Assembly: GCF_902167145.1 (NCBI RefSeq)
Contig: NC_050099.1
Location: forward strand, 60,220,942-60,284,941
DNA: 64,000 bases
From: Zea mays
Lineage: Eukaryota > Streptophyta > Magnoliopsida > Poales > Poaceae
Direction: 5' to 3'
Shown: positions 12,687-24,195 of the stretch, one piece after another
How the letters are laid out: the number at the start of each line of letters is the position of its first letter
Numbering within the stretch: position 1 is the stretch's first letter
Made by a program: the position numbers and the translations under genes
The notes under the pieces: generated by a model
The model's input: only the letters and a program-made list of their open reading frames with translations
Databases searched by the model: none
What the model was told of the DNA's origin: nothing

Positions 12687-13949
12687 GGTGCTGAAATCTA
12701 GCTTGGTGCCCAAGGCTCGCTATAGACTTAACCAAAATTTTGAGGTGAATTGCGTTCCTCTGTCTGATACTATTCTTCGTGGGATGCCATGCAGTCTGAC
12801 TATTTCCTTAAGATATAACCGGGCGAGGGTGGCTCCTCTGTTGGTAGTCTTTACTGGTATGAAGTGAGCTACCTTGGTAAGACGGTCAATTATGACCCAG
12901 ATGGAATCATTCCCTTTTTGAGTCTGGGGCTGTCCGATCACGAAATCCATGCCTATCTCTTCCACTTCAACTTTGGCACTGGAAGGTGTTGCGGTAATCG
13001 TGCAGGCTTTTGATGCTCTGCCTTAGTCCGCTGACAAGTGTCACACCGAGCTACATGCTGAGTTATGTCCTTTTTCATTCCCTTCCACCAGTATCTGGTT
13101 TTGAGGTCTAGGTACATTTTTGTAGACCCTGGATGGATAGAATAAGCTGAACTGTGGGCTTCATCTAGGAGAATTTCTCGTGACTCTCCCTTTGGCACAC
13201 ACAAGCGGTATTTGAACCAAAGGATTCCCCTTTCATTTGTTCTGAGATTTGAGGGTTGTTCTTTGTTAGCCTTTTCTGCAAGTCTTATTGTCTCCTCATC
13301 CAAGCGTTGAGCTTTGCGAATGCATTCTTCTAGCAAGGGTTTAACTTCTATGCTACCTTTCTCCCCCAAGCAAGTATTTAGCTAAGCAGACTTCTTTTTC
13401 CAGTCTTCTAGAAAATTTGTTGCCTTTTCTCGAAAGGCTTCTGGCCGAGGGCATCGGCCACCATGTTTGCCTTTCCTGGGTGGTAATGTACTTCAATGTC
13501 ATAGTCTTTGATCAGCTCCAGCCATCTTCGCTGACGGAGGTTGAGGTCTGGCTGGGTGAAGATGTATTTTAGACTTTTATGGTCTGTGAACACATTACAC
13601 TTATTCCCGATCAAGTAATGTCTCCATATTTTGAGAGCATGCACTATGGCTGCTAACTCCAAATTGTGGGTTGCATAATTTTGCTCATGTGGCTTGAGTA
13701 GTCGAGATGCATATGCAATGACTTTCTCATTTTGCATCAGTACACATCCCAAGCCTTGCCTTGATGCATCACAGAAGATAACAAAACCCTGGTGGATATC
13801 TAGCAACATCAGCACTGGTGAGGTTGTAAGCTTCTTCTTTATGTCTTGAAAACATTCTTCACACTTTCAGGTCCAGAAAAACGTGTTGTCTTTCTTGAGG
13901 AGTTCTGTCAATGGTTTGGAAATGCTGGAGAATCCCTTGATAAAGCGGC
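12687..13949 (-). pseudogene. Gypsy F, left part: end of RT, RNase H and start of integrase
   Basis: Minus-strand chromovirus-like gypsy pol. After the B insertion point the reading goes on as RFIKGFSSISKPL, then RNase H with [15 protein letters not shown] and [11 protein letters not shown], then the integrase zinc head (HPGSTKMYLD... CDTCQRTKAEHQ) and core (GMDFVIGQPQ... IVSDRGTQFTS). Stops and frameshifts occur near 13868, 13390 and 12960. The reading ends at 12687 where copia E is inserted. A chromodomain, expected at the integrase C-terminus if this is a Del/Tekay type, would be left of the window and cannot be checked. Confidence 0.85.
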
Positions 13950-14619
13950 TATTGGGGACTTGTTCTCAAATGCTATGAGTTAAGAACAAGGCAACACAAA
14001 AGATGTTAAACGTTAAAGTCCTTCGTCCTTCGAAGCATTATTTCCCTTGGGACATAATGGTTCCCAGACGAAGGTTATGAAGGGCATACCTTCATCAGCA
14101 CAAGATATAATAATGAAAAAGGAATCATATGAAGTATAAGAGATTACATAAACAATTATGCATTGTTATCAACTCATTTCTATTTTATTATTATGGAAAA
14201 ATGGGAATGATATCAAATTACAAATGTACCTTCGGCTTGAAAGAATGTAAGAGTACAAGCGTGACGCAAAAGCAAATGTCCAGTCCGTGTGAATAGTACG
14301 GGAGCACTGTTCATCTATTTATAGGCACAGGACGCAGCCCATGTAAAATTACACCCATGCCCTTTACATTTGCTAATAACTCTATAGTAACCTATCGAGG
14401 TCTGAATAGCCTTTTCCTTTTTAAGTCGGTTTCCTTTTCTGCTATCGTGCCGAAGATCTTCTGCACATAGCTTCGGCTCTGCGCCAACCTTCGTGTTCTT
14501 TGTGCTTCTCCACACTGTGGTTCTGATCCGCGTCCGAAGATACATGTTCATGTATTATACTCCAGAAACGCTGTTAAATCATGTTTTTGAGGACCTTCGG
14601 AAGCCGAAGGCCCCCAACA
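13950..14619 (-). repeat. 3' LTR of element B
   Basis: Minus strand TGTTGGGGGCCTTCGG to CAAGTCCCCAATA. The last dinucleotide pair is TA rather than CA (plus-strand TATTGGGG at 13950), a single change against the 5' LTR. A TATA box CCTATAAATAGATG lies near 14320. The minus-strand polypurine tract GCGAGGGGCTAC is at 14620-14631, next to the LTR. Confidence 0.9.
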
Positions 14620-14774
14620 GTAGCCCCTCGCAATATTAACTTGTTAGAATGATAAATTCAGATTGCGATATGGACGAAGGCCCTAAGATGAAGGTCCAAA
14701 AAAACACCTTCCCTTTGCTAGAATAGCAACAGTCAATGACAAGCAGGGCCCTCCAGCTTGCAACGCACTAGGCG

Positions 14775-14782
14775 TATAAATA
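14775..14782 (+). promoter_or_regulatory. TATA box of the antisense gene in element B
   Basis: TATAAATA lies 153 bp before the ATG at 14928, on the strand opposite gag. TATA boxes at matching places precede the antisense genes of A (27561-27568, minus) and C (42112-42119, minus). This repeated placement supports a real internal promoter. Confidence 0.65.
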
Positions 14783-14927
14783 GGAGCACACCACGAGCTC
14801 ATTTGGCACGCTTTTTGCCACCTGCTTTTGCTTGCTCAATTTTTAACTCTTGCCCACCAACGATTGCTTGGTTTTTAGATTTTCTAAGCTTTGACTTTAG
14901 GAGCACATTTTCACCATTTCTGAAGAG

Positions 14928-17900
14928 ATGTCTCAAGATAAGAAGGTTGTTGCTGAAACGAAGCTGAGCGAGGAGGAGAAGCTCTCTGAGGAGAAGAATG
15001 CTGGCTTTATTGAATCAATAGCAAAAACAAATACAAAAAAGATTACTAGGGAGATTTTAGAAGGCTTATCTGAAGACACCGGTGACAGCGACAGTTATGA
15101 TATGGAAAGTGGTGGCGAAGACTCCGAAGATCGACCCTGGCGACCAAGTCATGCAATTTTCGGAAAATCAACTATTAAACAGAGCCATCTCGATAATATG
15201 AGGGGAAGATATTTTCGAGATATGTCTATTGTGAGGGCTGACAATGGAGACAAGACTGCTCCTACTCCCGAAGAGAATGAAGTCGTGATCTTCCGAAGCT
15301 TTTTCAAAGCTGGGCTTCGGCTCCCCTTAAGCAGATTTATGGTTGAAATTTTAAAGATATATCAGATTTTCCTTCACCAAATTACTCCCGAAGCAATCAT
15401 AAGAATGAGAATCTTCGTCTGGGCCGTGAGGAGTCAGGGCTTGGAGCCAAGTGCAAAAAGTTTATGCAGTATGCACGAGCTTTTATATGAGACGAAGCCC
15501 TAGGGTAAGGAGCAATATCATAACAATTTTGGCTGCTACAGCTTCGTTGCTCGCTCAGGCTCAAGCTGCCCAGTGCCAACCTTTCGGAAGAGGTGGCCTG
15601 GAGATTGGATGAAGGAATGGTTCTACGTGAAAAATAACTTAAAGACGAGAGAAGATATTAAAGACATCATCATGCGCCCCATCTGGCAGCGTTTTAGCCT
15701 CAGAAAACCGAATGTAGAGATTGATGAGGCAGCCGAAGGATGCCGAAGGGCCTTCGGCACGGTTTGCTCTTTCATCGGGACAAGGGACCTAATTCAGGAG
15801 CATATAGCCTTCAGAATGTGGCCACTTTTAGAGAAGTGGGAAATGCCGAAGGAGACTGCTACTAAAACTGGCGAAGGAGAGCTGGTTCGACTGAAATACA
15901 GCTTCAGATATGGAGATAAATTTGATGAGCCAAATGATGACTGGCTAAAATGTATTGAAGCTACAAGTGATGAACTGCTTGGGTCGTACTCCAAAGCGGA
16001 AGATAATGTGTTATCTGCGGCCTTCGGGAGCCGGAAAAAGAAGAGGCTAAATAGAGTTTTTGATGCCATCGGGTTTATGTATCCTGACTACCGCTACCCG
16101 CCGAAGGGGCAAAAGAGAAAAAGCGCAACCTCTGGGAAGGATGTTACTTCGGCTGCTCCGAGTGAGCCTGCGCCGAAGAGGAAGAAAGTAAAGGTACTCA
16201 CTTACCGACTGCGCTACATTGAACCAGCCACAGTGCCTGAATTCGGCGGTGAAACATCTTCGGCTACTAAAGCCGAAGAACCTGCCCTCGCACAGAGGAT
16301 TGAAGAACCGGCTACAATGCCAAAGGTTAACAAAATTGAAGAACCTAGAATCGAAGAAACACAAATATCAGTTCTGAGCCCTTCGGCAGAAGTGACATTG
16401 CCGAAGGCACAAAAAGATCTTATAACGACCCCCAAGAGGAAAAGGATGGTCAATGTACTAGATGTACTAGAGACGATAAAGAATTCAAGCTCTACTCCAG
16501 GGAAAACTGCTGGAGCTTCAAAAACACAGGCTGAGACAAAACTAACTGAAGCCGAGGCTGCAAAGAGCCAGGCCGGAACTGAAGCTGTGCCTTCAAAGCC
16601 TGCCAAGGAGAAATCCTTGGAAACCGGAGAAAAAGAAACGGAAAAAGAAGCTGCAAAACAAATTCTGCCTGAAAAAGCGGTCACTTCAACTCCTGAAGCA
16701 TCTTCCGAAGTACCTGATTACATTGTACGACACGCTTCGGGAAAAAGGTTATCTGAAGAAGAAAAACGAGAAGCTCAATATTATGCCCAGAAATTGAAAT
16801 ATCCAAAGGGCGCATTGATATTCAACGGCAGCAGAGAAGAAGATTTCTTGTATTGTCTCCCAGACAGCAAGGAGATTTCTGTCTGCCCGGAAATAGGCAA
16901 AAGCTTCGGATTCCCGACACTAGAAGATGGGCTTTCGGTGCTATCGAAAGATGAACTGGCGGACAGCTTAGCATATAATAGTTTAAAGGTATGAGAATGA
17001 ATTTTTTGTATTTAAAAACAAAATTTTGTTTTATTTGCTTATACTTAATACCACACTTCTTTTTGCAGGGCCTGATTCTTAGCAATGCCCTCAGGGCTCA
17101 GAAAAATGCTGAAGACGAAGGATGTACTATAGCTCTGAACAACCTCCGTTCCGAAGTAATTGAACTAAGGAACGAAGGTCTTGAAAAAGATAAAATCCTA
17201 AATTCATTGGTGAACAAAATAAAAGAAGATGAAGTTACTTTCAAAACCCAAGCTGAAGCTCAAAAAAGCGAAATTGAAGATCTTCGGAAACAGCTGGCTG
17301 AAGCAAAAATGAAATGTGCTATTGCTGAAGCTGACCGAGACGCCAGTGACTACTGGAAAAATTACTGGGAAAAAACAGTTGTAGAGCTTCGATCTTTAAA
17401 AGAAAGATGCTATGAAAAATCTGTAGCATGTGTAAAAAAGATAAAAACTAGCTTCGCCAATATTGGCGCATATTCTAGCGAAGACAACTTTGTACTGGGC
17501 GATCCCGAAGGTCCAATTGAATGGATCAGCGGCGAGGCCGACGCCTTTGAGGAGATTTTGAATGGTCACGGGGATGTCAATGCCTTTTCTGGTGCAAGAG
17601 GGGTCCAGCTATTTTGGAGAAAGGGGGATGTGAACATGTGAAAGCTTTGGCCCAAACCAAAGCTACCTTATCTATTGATGATACGAAGGACCCCTCGGCC
17701 GAAGCAAGCTTAGTTGGTGGAAAATTCTTTACTGATATATGGGAAAATGGCGGTCGAGGGATGACTCACGAGATAATAAAGAAAAGCGAAAAAGATACTC
17801 ACGATGCTAGGGAAGCAACGAAGGCAGCTGAAGAAGCTGCAGAACTCGAAAGACGGATAGGTATTGCTTACTAGCTTTTAACTTTAATTTTTTATTTTTG

Positions 17901-18073
17901 TGACTTCGAACTTATTTATGTTTTTTACCACAGCCGAACTATCTCCTCCCCCGGAGCCTTTCGAGCCACTGGCCGAAGCAGAGACAAAAGAATCATTAGA
18001 AATTATTAGCATGGCTGAAACCATTATGGACGAAGTCGTTACTCAACTTCTGACCGTGCAGACAAAGTTTTGA
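14928..18073 (+). pseudogene. Antisense gene of element B (putative gypsy-type transposon domain, PF04195-like), broken
   Basis: Three-exon gene on the strand opposite gag. Exons 14928-16988, 17069-17860 and 17934-18073 follow from GT...AG introns that join in phase and from comparison with A. The N-terminus is acidic (EDTGDSDSYD). A conserved domain follows (KIYQIFLHQITPEAIIRM, FVWAVRSQG), then a Lys/Glu/Ala-rich linker with a basic PKRKRM segment followed by VNVLDVLETIK, and a C-terminal coiled coil. The domain is the one called 'putative gypsy type transposon' (Transposase_28) in plant annotations; its function is unknown. Two breaks: TAG at 15501-15503 where A has TGG, and a one-base shift near 17600. 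Stop TGA is at 18071-18073. Confidence 0.8.
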
Positions 18074-19168
18074 GAGAAGAAGAATAGATATTGTAAAAAT
18101 ATTGTCAAAATATTAATGTAACATTTGCTAGACTATGCTTGTAATATTTGATACTCATGAGTTCTTAATGCAATGTGTATATGACTTTGTAATATATTTC
18201 TTTGCGATGCATGAATTTTTTATTGTACATACCGTTTTTGAGCCTTCGGCGAAAAAATACCTTCTCTTCTTTTCATGCTTCGTAAAGAAGAGCTTTCATG
18301 CTTCCTGAAAGATCTTTCAATTGTCGCAGAAACATTAATACTCCGTCCGTAATAGACTTTCTTCCTTGATGTCAGAGTGCTTTATAAAAATGCTCCAAGC
18401 GTCGCCATAACACTGATACTTCGTCAATAAAAGACTTTCCTCTCCAATTCGGAGCTGATAAAGTCGTATCTCTTCAAAACTTATTTTGTGCCTTAGCACA
18501 ATTTCATTTTTTCGAAGCATTCTCCGAAGGTTAACATTGTACCCCCTTCTTGTGCCATTGATGCGACATGATGTATGCTGTTATGTTATGCAGAATGATG
18601 TTATGCTGTGCAAGATGATATTTGTGCCGAAGACACACACACATTCCCACAATGGAATACACAATCTCTTTGCCGTTTATTTTTCGGCTTCCACCGCTTA
18701 TTTTTCGGTGTATCAGCGCTGACTTTTCGTTGTAAGTTCTGCATTCCCTTAGGAACGTCTTTTGAACTTCTTCGCCTTCTATTTCGGCGGTATTCGCGTT
18801 GACTTTTCGTGCTTCACCTTATATTTCGGCGGTATTTGGCTCTGCATTCCCTTTGAAACGACTTTTGAGCAGAAAACTTACACCGCGCTCCCTTAGGAAC
18901 GACTTTGTAGCTTCGGCAACTTACGATGCGTTCCGTAGAACGACTTTTTGTAGCTTCGAAGATATTTGTGCCTTGGAAACAGCTTTTTGTGCCTTGGTGA
19001 CTTTTTGGACTCCGTAAGTCTGTGGAGAAGATATATTTTCACTATGGCAAAAACGAAGCTATTACAAGGAATTAAAAACGCCAAGAAAACTAAATTTTCA
19101 ACAACTGTTCTTTAGTAAGAAAGAGAATGACAATAGATGTAAAAACTTATTCCGAGGTAGGATATCTC
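18074..19168 (-). repeat. Spacer with repeated motifs between convergent antisense gene and gag of B
   Basis: The core at 18655-19010 is nearly the same as D 480-850: TTTATTTTTCGGCTTC, TTCGGCGGTAT...GTTGACTTTTCG and CCCTTAGGAACGACTTT are repeated. Positions 18074-18650 are AT-rich with no gene recognised. The spacer separates the stop codons of two genes that point at each other. Confidence 0.65.
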
Positions 19169-20695
19169 TTAGTAGATATGCTTCGACTCTGGCACAGTAC
19201 TGTTGACTGTGCGAGCTTCGGACTCCTCCCTGAAGTCTCTCTAATGATGGTTCTGTTGACTCCCTTCTGGCTGTTGGCCGCGCGATTATGCAGGTTGTAG
19301 TGGTGGCGGAGGTGGAGGCTGTGGCCAGGATGCCTGTGACTGACTGGCCGAAGCAACAGACGCTGCAGGATGGTTACCCACATACTCTGGTATGTAGGGC
19401 GAGTGATATGAAGCAGTATGCATGACTTGCTTCGGCTGGTTCTGCTGAGCTGCAGCTTCTGCTATTTCCTTCTGTTTCTGAATGGTGACATGGCACATCC
19501 TTGTAGTATGGCCCTTGTCCTCACCATAGAATAAGCAATAAATTTTCCTGGGCTGATCCCCAAACCTTCCTCCGAAGCCCCTGGCGCCTCTACCCCTTGG
19601 AGCTGGCGGCCGAAGATAGCTTTGTTGTTGCCCCGAAGCTTGTGAGGAATATTGCGGCCTCTATTGCTGACTTCCTCTGTCGTCATTCTGGGAGGAGTGG
19701 ATTGATCTGATGTGTCTTGGGTGGATTCTTCCTTCGAAGCCCCTGGTCATCTCAGAGAACCTGTAGGCTTCCTCCCTTCTTTGACGAAAGTCATTATCAG
19801 CGCGGATGTATTCATCCATCTTTTGAAGCAATTTCTCCAGGGTTTGAGGGGGTTTCCTGGCGAAGTATTGGGCCGTAGGTCCCGGCCGAAGCCCCTTGAT
19901 CATGGCCTCAATGACAATCTCATTAGGCACCGTTGGCGCTTGTGCCCTCAGACGTAAGAACCTTCGGACATACGCATGAAGGTATTCTTCGTGATCTTGC
20001 ATGCACTGGAACAAAGCTTGAGCGGTAACTGGCTTCGTCTGAAACCCTTGGAAACTAGTGATCAACATGTCCTTCAGCTTCTGCCATGATGTGATTGTTC
20101 CTGGCCAAAGAGAGGAGTACCAGGTTTGCGCAACATTCTTGACTGCCATGACGAAAGATTTCGCCATGACTGCAGTATTGCCTCCATATGAGGATATGGT
20201 TGCTTCATAGCTCATCAGAAACTGCTTCAGATCTGAGTGCCCGTCATACATGGGGAGCCGGGGTGGCTTATAAGATGGGGGCCAAGGTGTAGCCTACAGT
20301 TCTGCTGACAGAGGAGAAGCATCATCAAAGGCAAAATTTCCATGATGGAAATTCTCATACCATTCATCCTCGTTGAAGAAGCCTTCTTGATGAAGCTCCC
20401 TGTGTTGGGGCCTTCGCTCTTGCTCATCTTGAGCAAGGTGGCGTACTTCTTCAGTAGCTTCGTCAATCTGCCTCTGAAGGTCGGCTAGTCTAGCCATCTT
20501 CTCCTTCTTCCTTTGTACTTGTTGATGAAACATCTCCATATTCCTGATTTCTTGGTCCAACTCGTCCTCCTGGAGTGTTGGACTAGTAGTCTTCCTCTTC
20601 TGGCTTCGGGCCTCTCGAAGAGAAAGGGACTCCTGGTTCGGGTCCAGCGGCTGCAAAGCGGCAGCCCCTGTTGCTGAAGCTTTCTTCGGTGGCAT
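19169..20695 (-). pseudogene. Gag of element B (broken)
   Basis: Capsid-type Gag, starting at ATG 20695 (MPPKKASATGAAALQPLDP), aligning along its length with A's intact 504-aa Gag. It has a charged coiled coil in the first 110 residues, a capsid core (FLMSYEATISSYGGNTAVMA), a proline/arginine-rich tail and a remnant knuckle CLFYGEDKGHTTRMC, in which the second cysteine is Tyr. Breaks: TAG at 20294-20296, a stop at 19661-19663, a 15-bp insertion carrying TAA near 19286, and one more stop near 19258. The end ESKHIY and TAA at 19169-19171 match A. Confidence 0.88.
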
Positions 20696-20736
20696 GACGA
20701 AGGTCAATGCTTGCCGAAGGTGGTCGAAAAGAGTTC

Positions 20737-20754
20737 ACCGGAGGTGGGCGCCAA
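20737..20754 (-). other. Primer-binding site of element B
   Basis: Minus strand TTGGCGCCCACCTCCGGT directly after the 5' LTR end CCCCAACA. It is the same as the site in A (21661-21678) and close to that in D and C. I did not assign the tRNA. Confidence 0.7.
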
Positions 20755-21018
20755 TGTTGGGGACTTGTTCTCAAATGCTATGAGTTAAGAACAAGGCAAC
20801 ACAAAAGATGTTAAACGTTAAAGTCCTTCGTCCTTCGAAGCATTATTTCCCTTGGGACATAATGGTTCCCAGACGAAGGTTATGAAGGACATACCTTCAT
20901 CAGCACAAGATATAATAATGAAAAAGGAATCATATGAAGTATAAGAGATAACATAAACAATTATGCATTGTTATCAACTCATTTCTATTTTATTATTATG
21001 GAAAAATGGGAATGATAT
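20755..21018 (-). repeat. 5' LTR of element B, right-hand (U5-side) part
   Basis: This is the gag-proximal part of B's 5' LTR. It is interrupted at 21018 by element A. The last five bases before A are GATAT, the target duplicated by A. Confidence 0.9.
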
Positions 21019-21660
21019 TGTTGGGGACCTTCGGCATCCGAAGGTCCTCAAAAACAGGATTTAACAGTATTTCTGGAGTATAATGTGTGAACAGGTATCT
21101 TCGGACTCAAGTCGGCATCACAGTAGACCAGAATAATACGAAGGTTGATACAGCGCCGAAGGTGTGAGCAGGAAAGCTTCGGCGTGACAGCAGAAAGTGA
21201 AACCGACGTAAAGATGAAAAGGCTATTTAGACCTCGAGAGATTACTATAGAGTTATTATCAACTGTAAAGGGCATGAATGTAATTTTGTATGGGTTGTGT
21301 CCCGCGCCTATAAATAGGTGAACATTACTCCCGTACTGTTCACGTTGACTTGGCATTCGCTTTTTGTGTCACGCTTGTACTATCATCTCCTTCCGGTTGA
21401 AGGTACACTTGTAATTCAATGATATTCCTGTTTATGTCTAATAATAATAGATAATTGTTTATGTTGTCTTTTATATTCCTTACATTTCATCCTTCGTCAC
21501 TGTATGATGAATTTATGGAGATACGTCCTTCATAACCTTCGTCCAGAAACCATTATATCCTAAAGGAAATAATGCTTCGAAGGTCGAAGGGCTTTAACGA
21601 TTAACATTTTCTATGTTGCCTTGTTCTTAACTCATAGCATTTGAGAACAAGTCCCCAACA
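21019..21660 (+). repeat. 5' LTR of element A
   Basis: TGTTGGGGACCTTCGG to AAGTCCCCAACA. TATA box TATAAATA is at 21309-21316, which would start the sense transcript. The head contains the inverted pair GGACCTTCGGCATCCGAAGGTCC, a perfect 10-bp-arm hairpin near 21026. Confidence 0.95.
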
Positions 21661-21678
21661 TTGGCGCCCACCTCCGGT
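21661..21678 (+). other. Primer-binding site of element A
   Basis: TTGGCGCCCACCTCCGGT directly follows the LTR end CAACA, with no gap. It is shared with B and, with a few changes, with D. Confidence 0.75.
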
Positions 21679-21736
21679 GAACCCACTTCCACTCTTTGAG
21701 TTTTTTGAACACCTTCGGCGATCATAAACCTTCGTT

Positions 21737-23251
21737 ATGGCGCCGAAGAAAGCTTCAGCGACTGGGGCTGCAGCTCTGCAACCACTGGATCACAATCAGG
21801 AGACAATCTCCCTTCGGGAGGCCCAAAGCCAGAAAAGGAAGGCTGTCAGCCCGACACCACCAGAGGACGAGATAGATCAAGAAATCAGAGATATGGAAAT
21901 GCTTCATCAACAAGTACAGAGGAAGAAAGAAAAGATGGCCAGGCTAGCTGAACTGCAGAGGCAGATAGACGAAGCCTCTGAAGAAGTTCGTCATCTTGCT
22001 CAGGATGAACAACACCGAAGGCCTCAGCACCAAGACCTTCATCAGGAGGGTTTTCCCAATGAAGATGACTGGTATGACAATTTCCATCATGGGAATTTTG
22101 TTTTTGATGATGCTTCTCCTCTGTCCGCTGAGCTGCAGGCTACACCTTGGCCTCCGTCCTACAAGCCGCCTCAGCTTCCCGTATTTGATGGCCACTCAGA
22201 CCCGAAGCAGTTTTTGATGAGCTATGAAGCAACAATATCTTCGTATGGTGGCAATGCTGCAGTCATGGCCAAATCTTTCGTTATGGCTGTCAGGAGTGTT
22301 GCTCAAACCTGGTATTCCTCCCTTCGACCAGGAACGATCACTTCATGGCAGAAGCTGAAGGACTTGTTGTTAACTAGCTTTCAAGGGTTTCAGACGAAGC
22401 CGGTCACTGCTCAAGCTCTGTTCCAGTGCACCCAGGATCACGAAGAATACCTTCAGGCGTATGTCCGAAGGTTCTTGCGTTTGAGGGCACAAGCACCAAC
22501 GGTGCCCAACGAAATTGTCATTGAGGCCATGATCAAGGGGCTTCGGCCAGGACCATCAGCTCAGTACTTCGCTAGGAAGCCCCCTCAAACTTTGGAGAAG
22601 CTGCTCCAGAAGATGGACGAGTACATTCGGGCCGATAATGATTTTCGCCAAAGGAGGGAGGAGGCTTTCAGGTTTTCTGAAATGACCAGGGGCTTTGGAG
22701 GGAGGTTCTACCCGAGGCACGTTAGATCAATTCATAACTCTACACAAAATGATGATAGAGGGAGCCAACAGCAAAGGCCACAATGTTCCTCACAGGCTTC
22801 GGGGCAACAGCAAGGCTCCTTCCGACCACCAGCTCCAAGAGGCAGAGGCGCCAGGGGCTTCGGAGGAAGATTTGGCGATCAACTGAGAAGAATCTTCTGC
22901 TTATTCTGTGGTGAGAACAAAGGTCATACCACCAGGATGTGCCATGTTACCATCCAGAAGCAAAAAGAAATAGCCGAAGCGACAGCACAACAGGTTCAGC
23001 CGAAGCAGGTCATGCACACTGCTTCGTATCATTCGCCTTACATCCCAGAGTATGTAGGCAATCACCCTGCAGTTTCTGTTGCTTCGGCGAGTCAACCTCA
23101 GGCTTCCTGGCAACAACCTCCGCCTCCACCACCGCTACAAGGCCAGCAGCCAGAAGGGAGCCAATATGCTCCGCACCAAAGGGACTTCAGAGAGCAGTCC
23201 GAAGCTCGCACAGTCAACAGCACTGTGCCAGAGTCAAAGCATATCTATTGA
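21737..23251 (+). CDS. Gag of element A (intact, 504 aa)
   Basis: An uninterrupted Gag from ATG 21737 to TGA 23249-23251. It would form the particle that carries element RNA. Residues about 25-110 are charged and coiled-coil forming (QVQRKKEKMARLAELQRQID). The capsid core runs from about 140 to 330 (QFLMSYEATISSYGG, FLRLRAQAPTVPNEI, ARKPPQTLEKLLQKMDEYI). An Arg/Gly/Gln-rich segment and a zinc knuckle CLFCGENKGHTTRMC follow; its spacing is C-x2-C-x5-H-x4-C, one residue longer than the usual form. The tail is proline-rich. Pol is absent downstream. Being intact, this Gag could serve both A and pol-only relatives such as D, if expressed. Confidence 0.9.
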   Translation: MAPKKASATGAAALQPLDHNQETISLREAQSQKRKAVSPTPPEDEIDQEIRDMEMLHQQVQRKKEKMARLAELQRQIDEASEEVRHLAQDEQHRRPQHQDLHQEGFPNEDDWYDNFHHGNFVFDDASPLSAELQATPWPPSYKPPQLPVFDGHSDPKQFLMSYEATISSYGGNAAVMAKSFVMAVRSVAQTWYSSLRPGTITSWQKLKDLLLTSFQGFQTKPVTAQALFQCTQDHEEYLQAYVRRFLRLRAQAPTVPNEIVIEAMIKGLRPGPSAQYFARKPPQTLEKLLQKMDEYIRADNDFRQRREEAFRFSEMTRGFGGRFYPRHVRSIHNSTQNDDRGSQQQRPQCSSQASGQQQGSFRPPAPRGRGARGFGGRFGDQLRRIFCLFCGENKGHTTRMCHVTIQKQKEIAEATAQQVQPKQVMHTASYHSPYIPEYVGNHPAVSVASASQPQASWQQPPPPPPLQGQQPEGSQYAPHQRDFREQSEARTVNSTVPESKHIY

Positions 23252-23420
23252 CAAATATCCTACCTTAATAGCAATCTTTTTCATTCAGTTTTATTTTCTG
23301 TAATAAAGGACATTGTTCAGGTTTCATGTAAATAGTTTCGTTGATTCACACAAGGAAAATATATCTTCTTCACAGGCTTAAATTGTTGAAAGACGTGTGA
23401 CAACAAAAAGGACCTTCGAA

Positions 23421-23750
23421 CTATTGAAAATTCTTCGGAGTAATAAAAAGTCGTTCTAAGGAACGCAGAGTAAGTTTGCCGAAGTCACAAAAAGCCGCTC
23501 CAGAGGGAGCACAGTGTAAGTTTTCTGCTCCAAAGTCGTTCCAAAGGGAATGCAGAGCATACAGCGAAAAGTCAACGCTGATACCGCCTAAGTAAAAGGC
23601 GAAGCGCGAAAAGTCAACGCGAATACCGCTGAAAGTAAAAGGCGAAGAAGCTCCTAAGGGAGGCTTACAGCGAAAAATAAACGCTGATTCCGCTGAAGTA
23701 AAAGGCGAAGAAGCTCCTAAGGGAGGCTTGTAAAAGATTTTGTGTTTTAT
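23421..23750 (+). repeat. Spacer with repeated motifs between gag and antisense gene of A
   Basis: Repeated units of the forms AAAAGTCGTTCCAAAGGGA, GCGAAAAGTCAACGCNGATACC and GCGAAGAAGCTCCTAAGGGA. The last two units repeat almost exactly at 23636-23660 and 23706-23730. The motifs match, in element orientation, those of the spacers in B and D. No gene is seen in 23252-23420 or 23750-24195. Confidence 0.7.
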
Positions 23751-24195
23751 TGCAGGGATGCGTGTGCATCTTTGGAATAAGCATCGCCTCACATAACATA
23801 ACATCATCGCATCATGTCGCATAGCATAAGCATCATACATCATGTTGCATATGGCACAAGAGGTGGACACAATATTAATCTACAGAAGAACGTTTTGAAA
23901 AAAGGGAAAAATCATACTGTCACAAGGAGATACATTATTGATCTTCGGAGGTATAGCTTCGGAAAATAATTCCATGAAGCCTGGATATTATTCATCAGAA
24001 CACTGGATATTGATGAAAAATTCTTCTTCACGAAGCATGAAAAGAAGGGAAGGTGTTTTTTTGTCAAAGACTCAAAAGCGGTACGTGTAAAGTTTCATGC
24101 ATCGTAAAGAATTAAGCAAGAAAAAACAGGTATATTACATTCAGGGTTACAAAATGTTACAATATATTACATCTCAGAAGTTTTTACAATAACAC

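Noticed and set aside
14928..18073. Captured host gene inside element B
   Set aside because: The same antisense gene stands at the same place in A and C, so it belongs to the elements and is not a recent capture.
21048..21356. 102-aa minus-strand frame present in both LTRs of A
   Set aside because: It is duplicated because it lies in the LTR; composition and lack of homology suggest chance.
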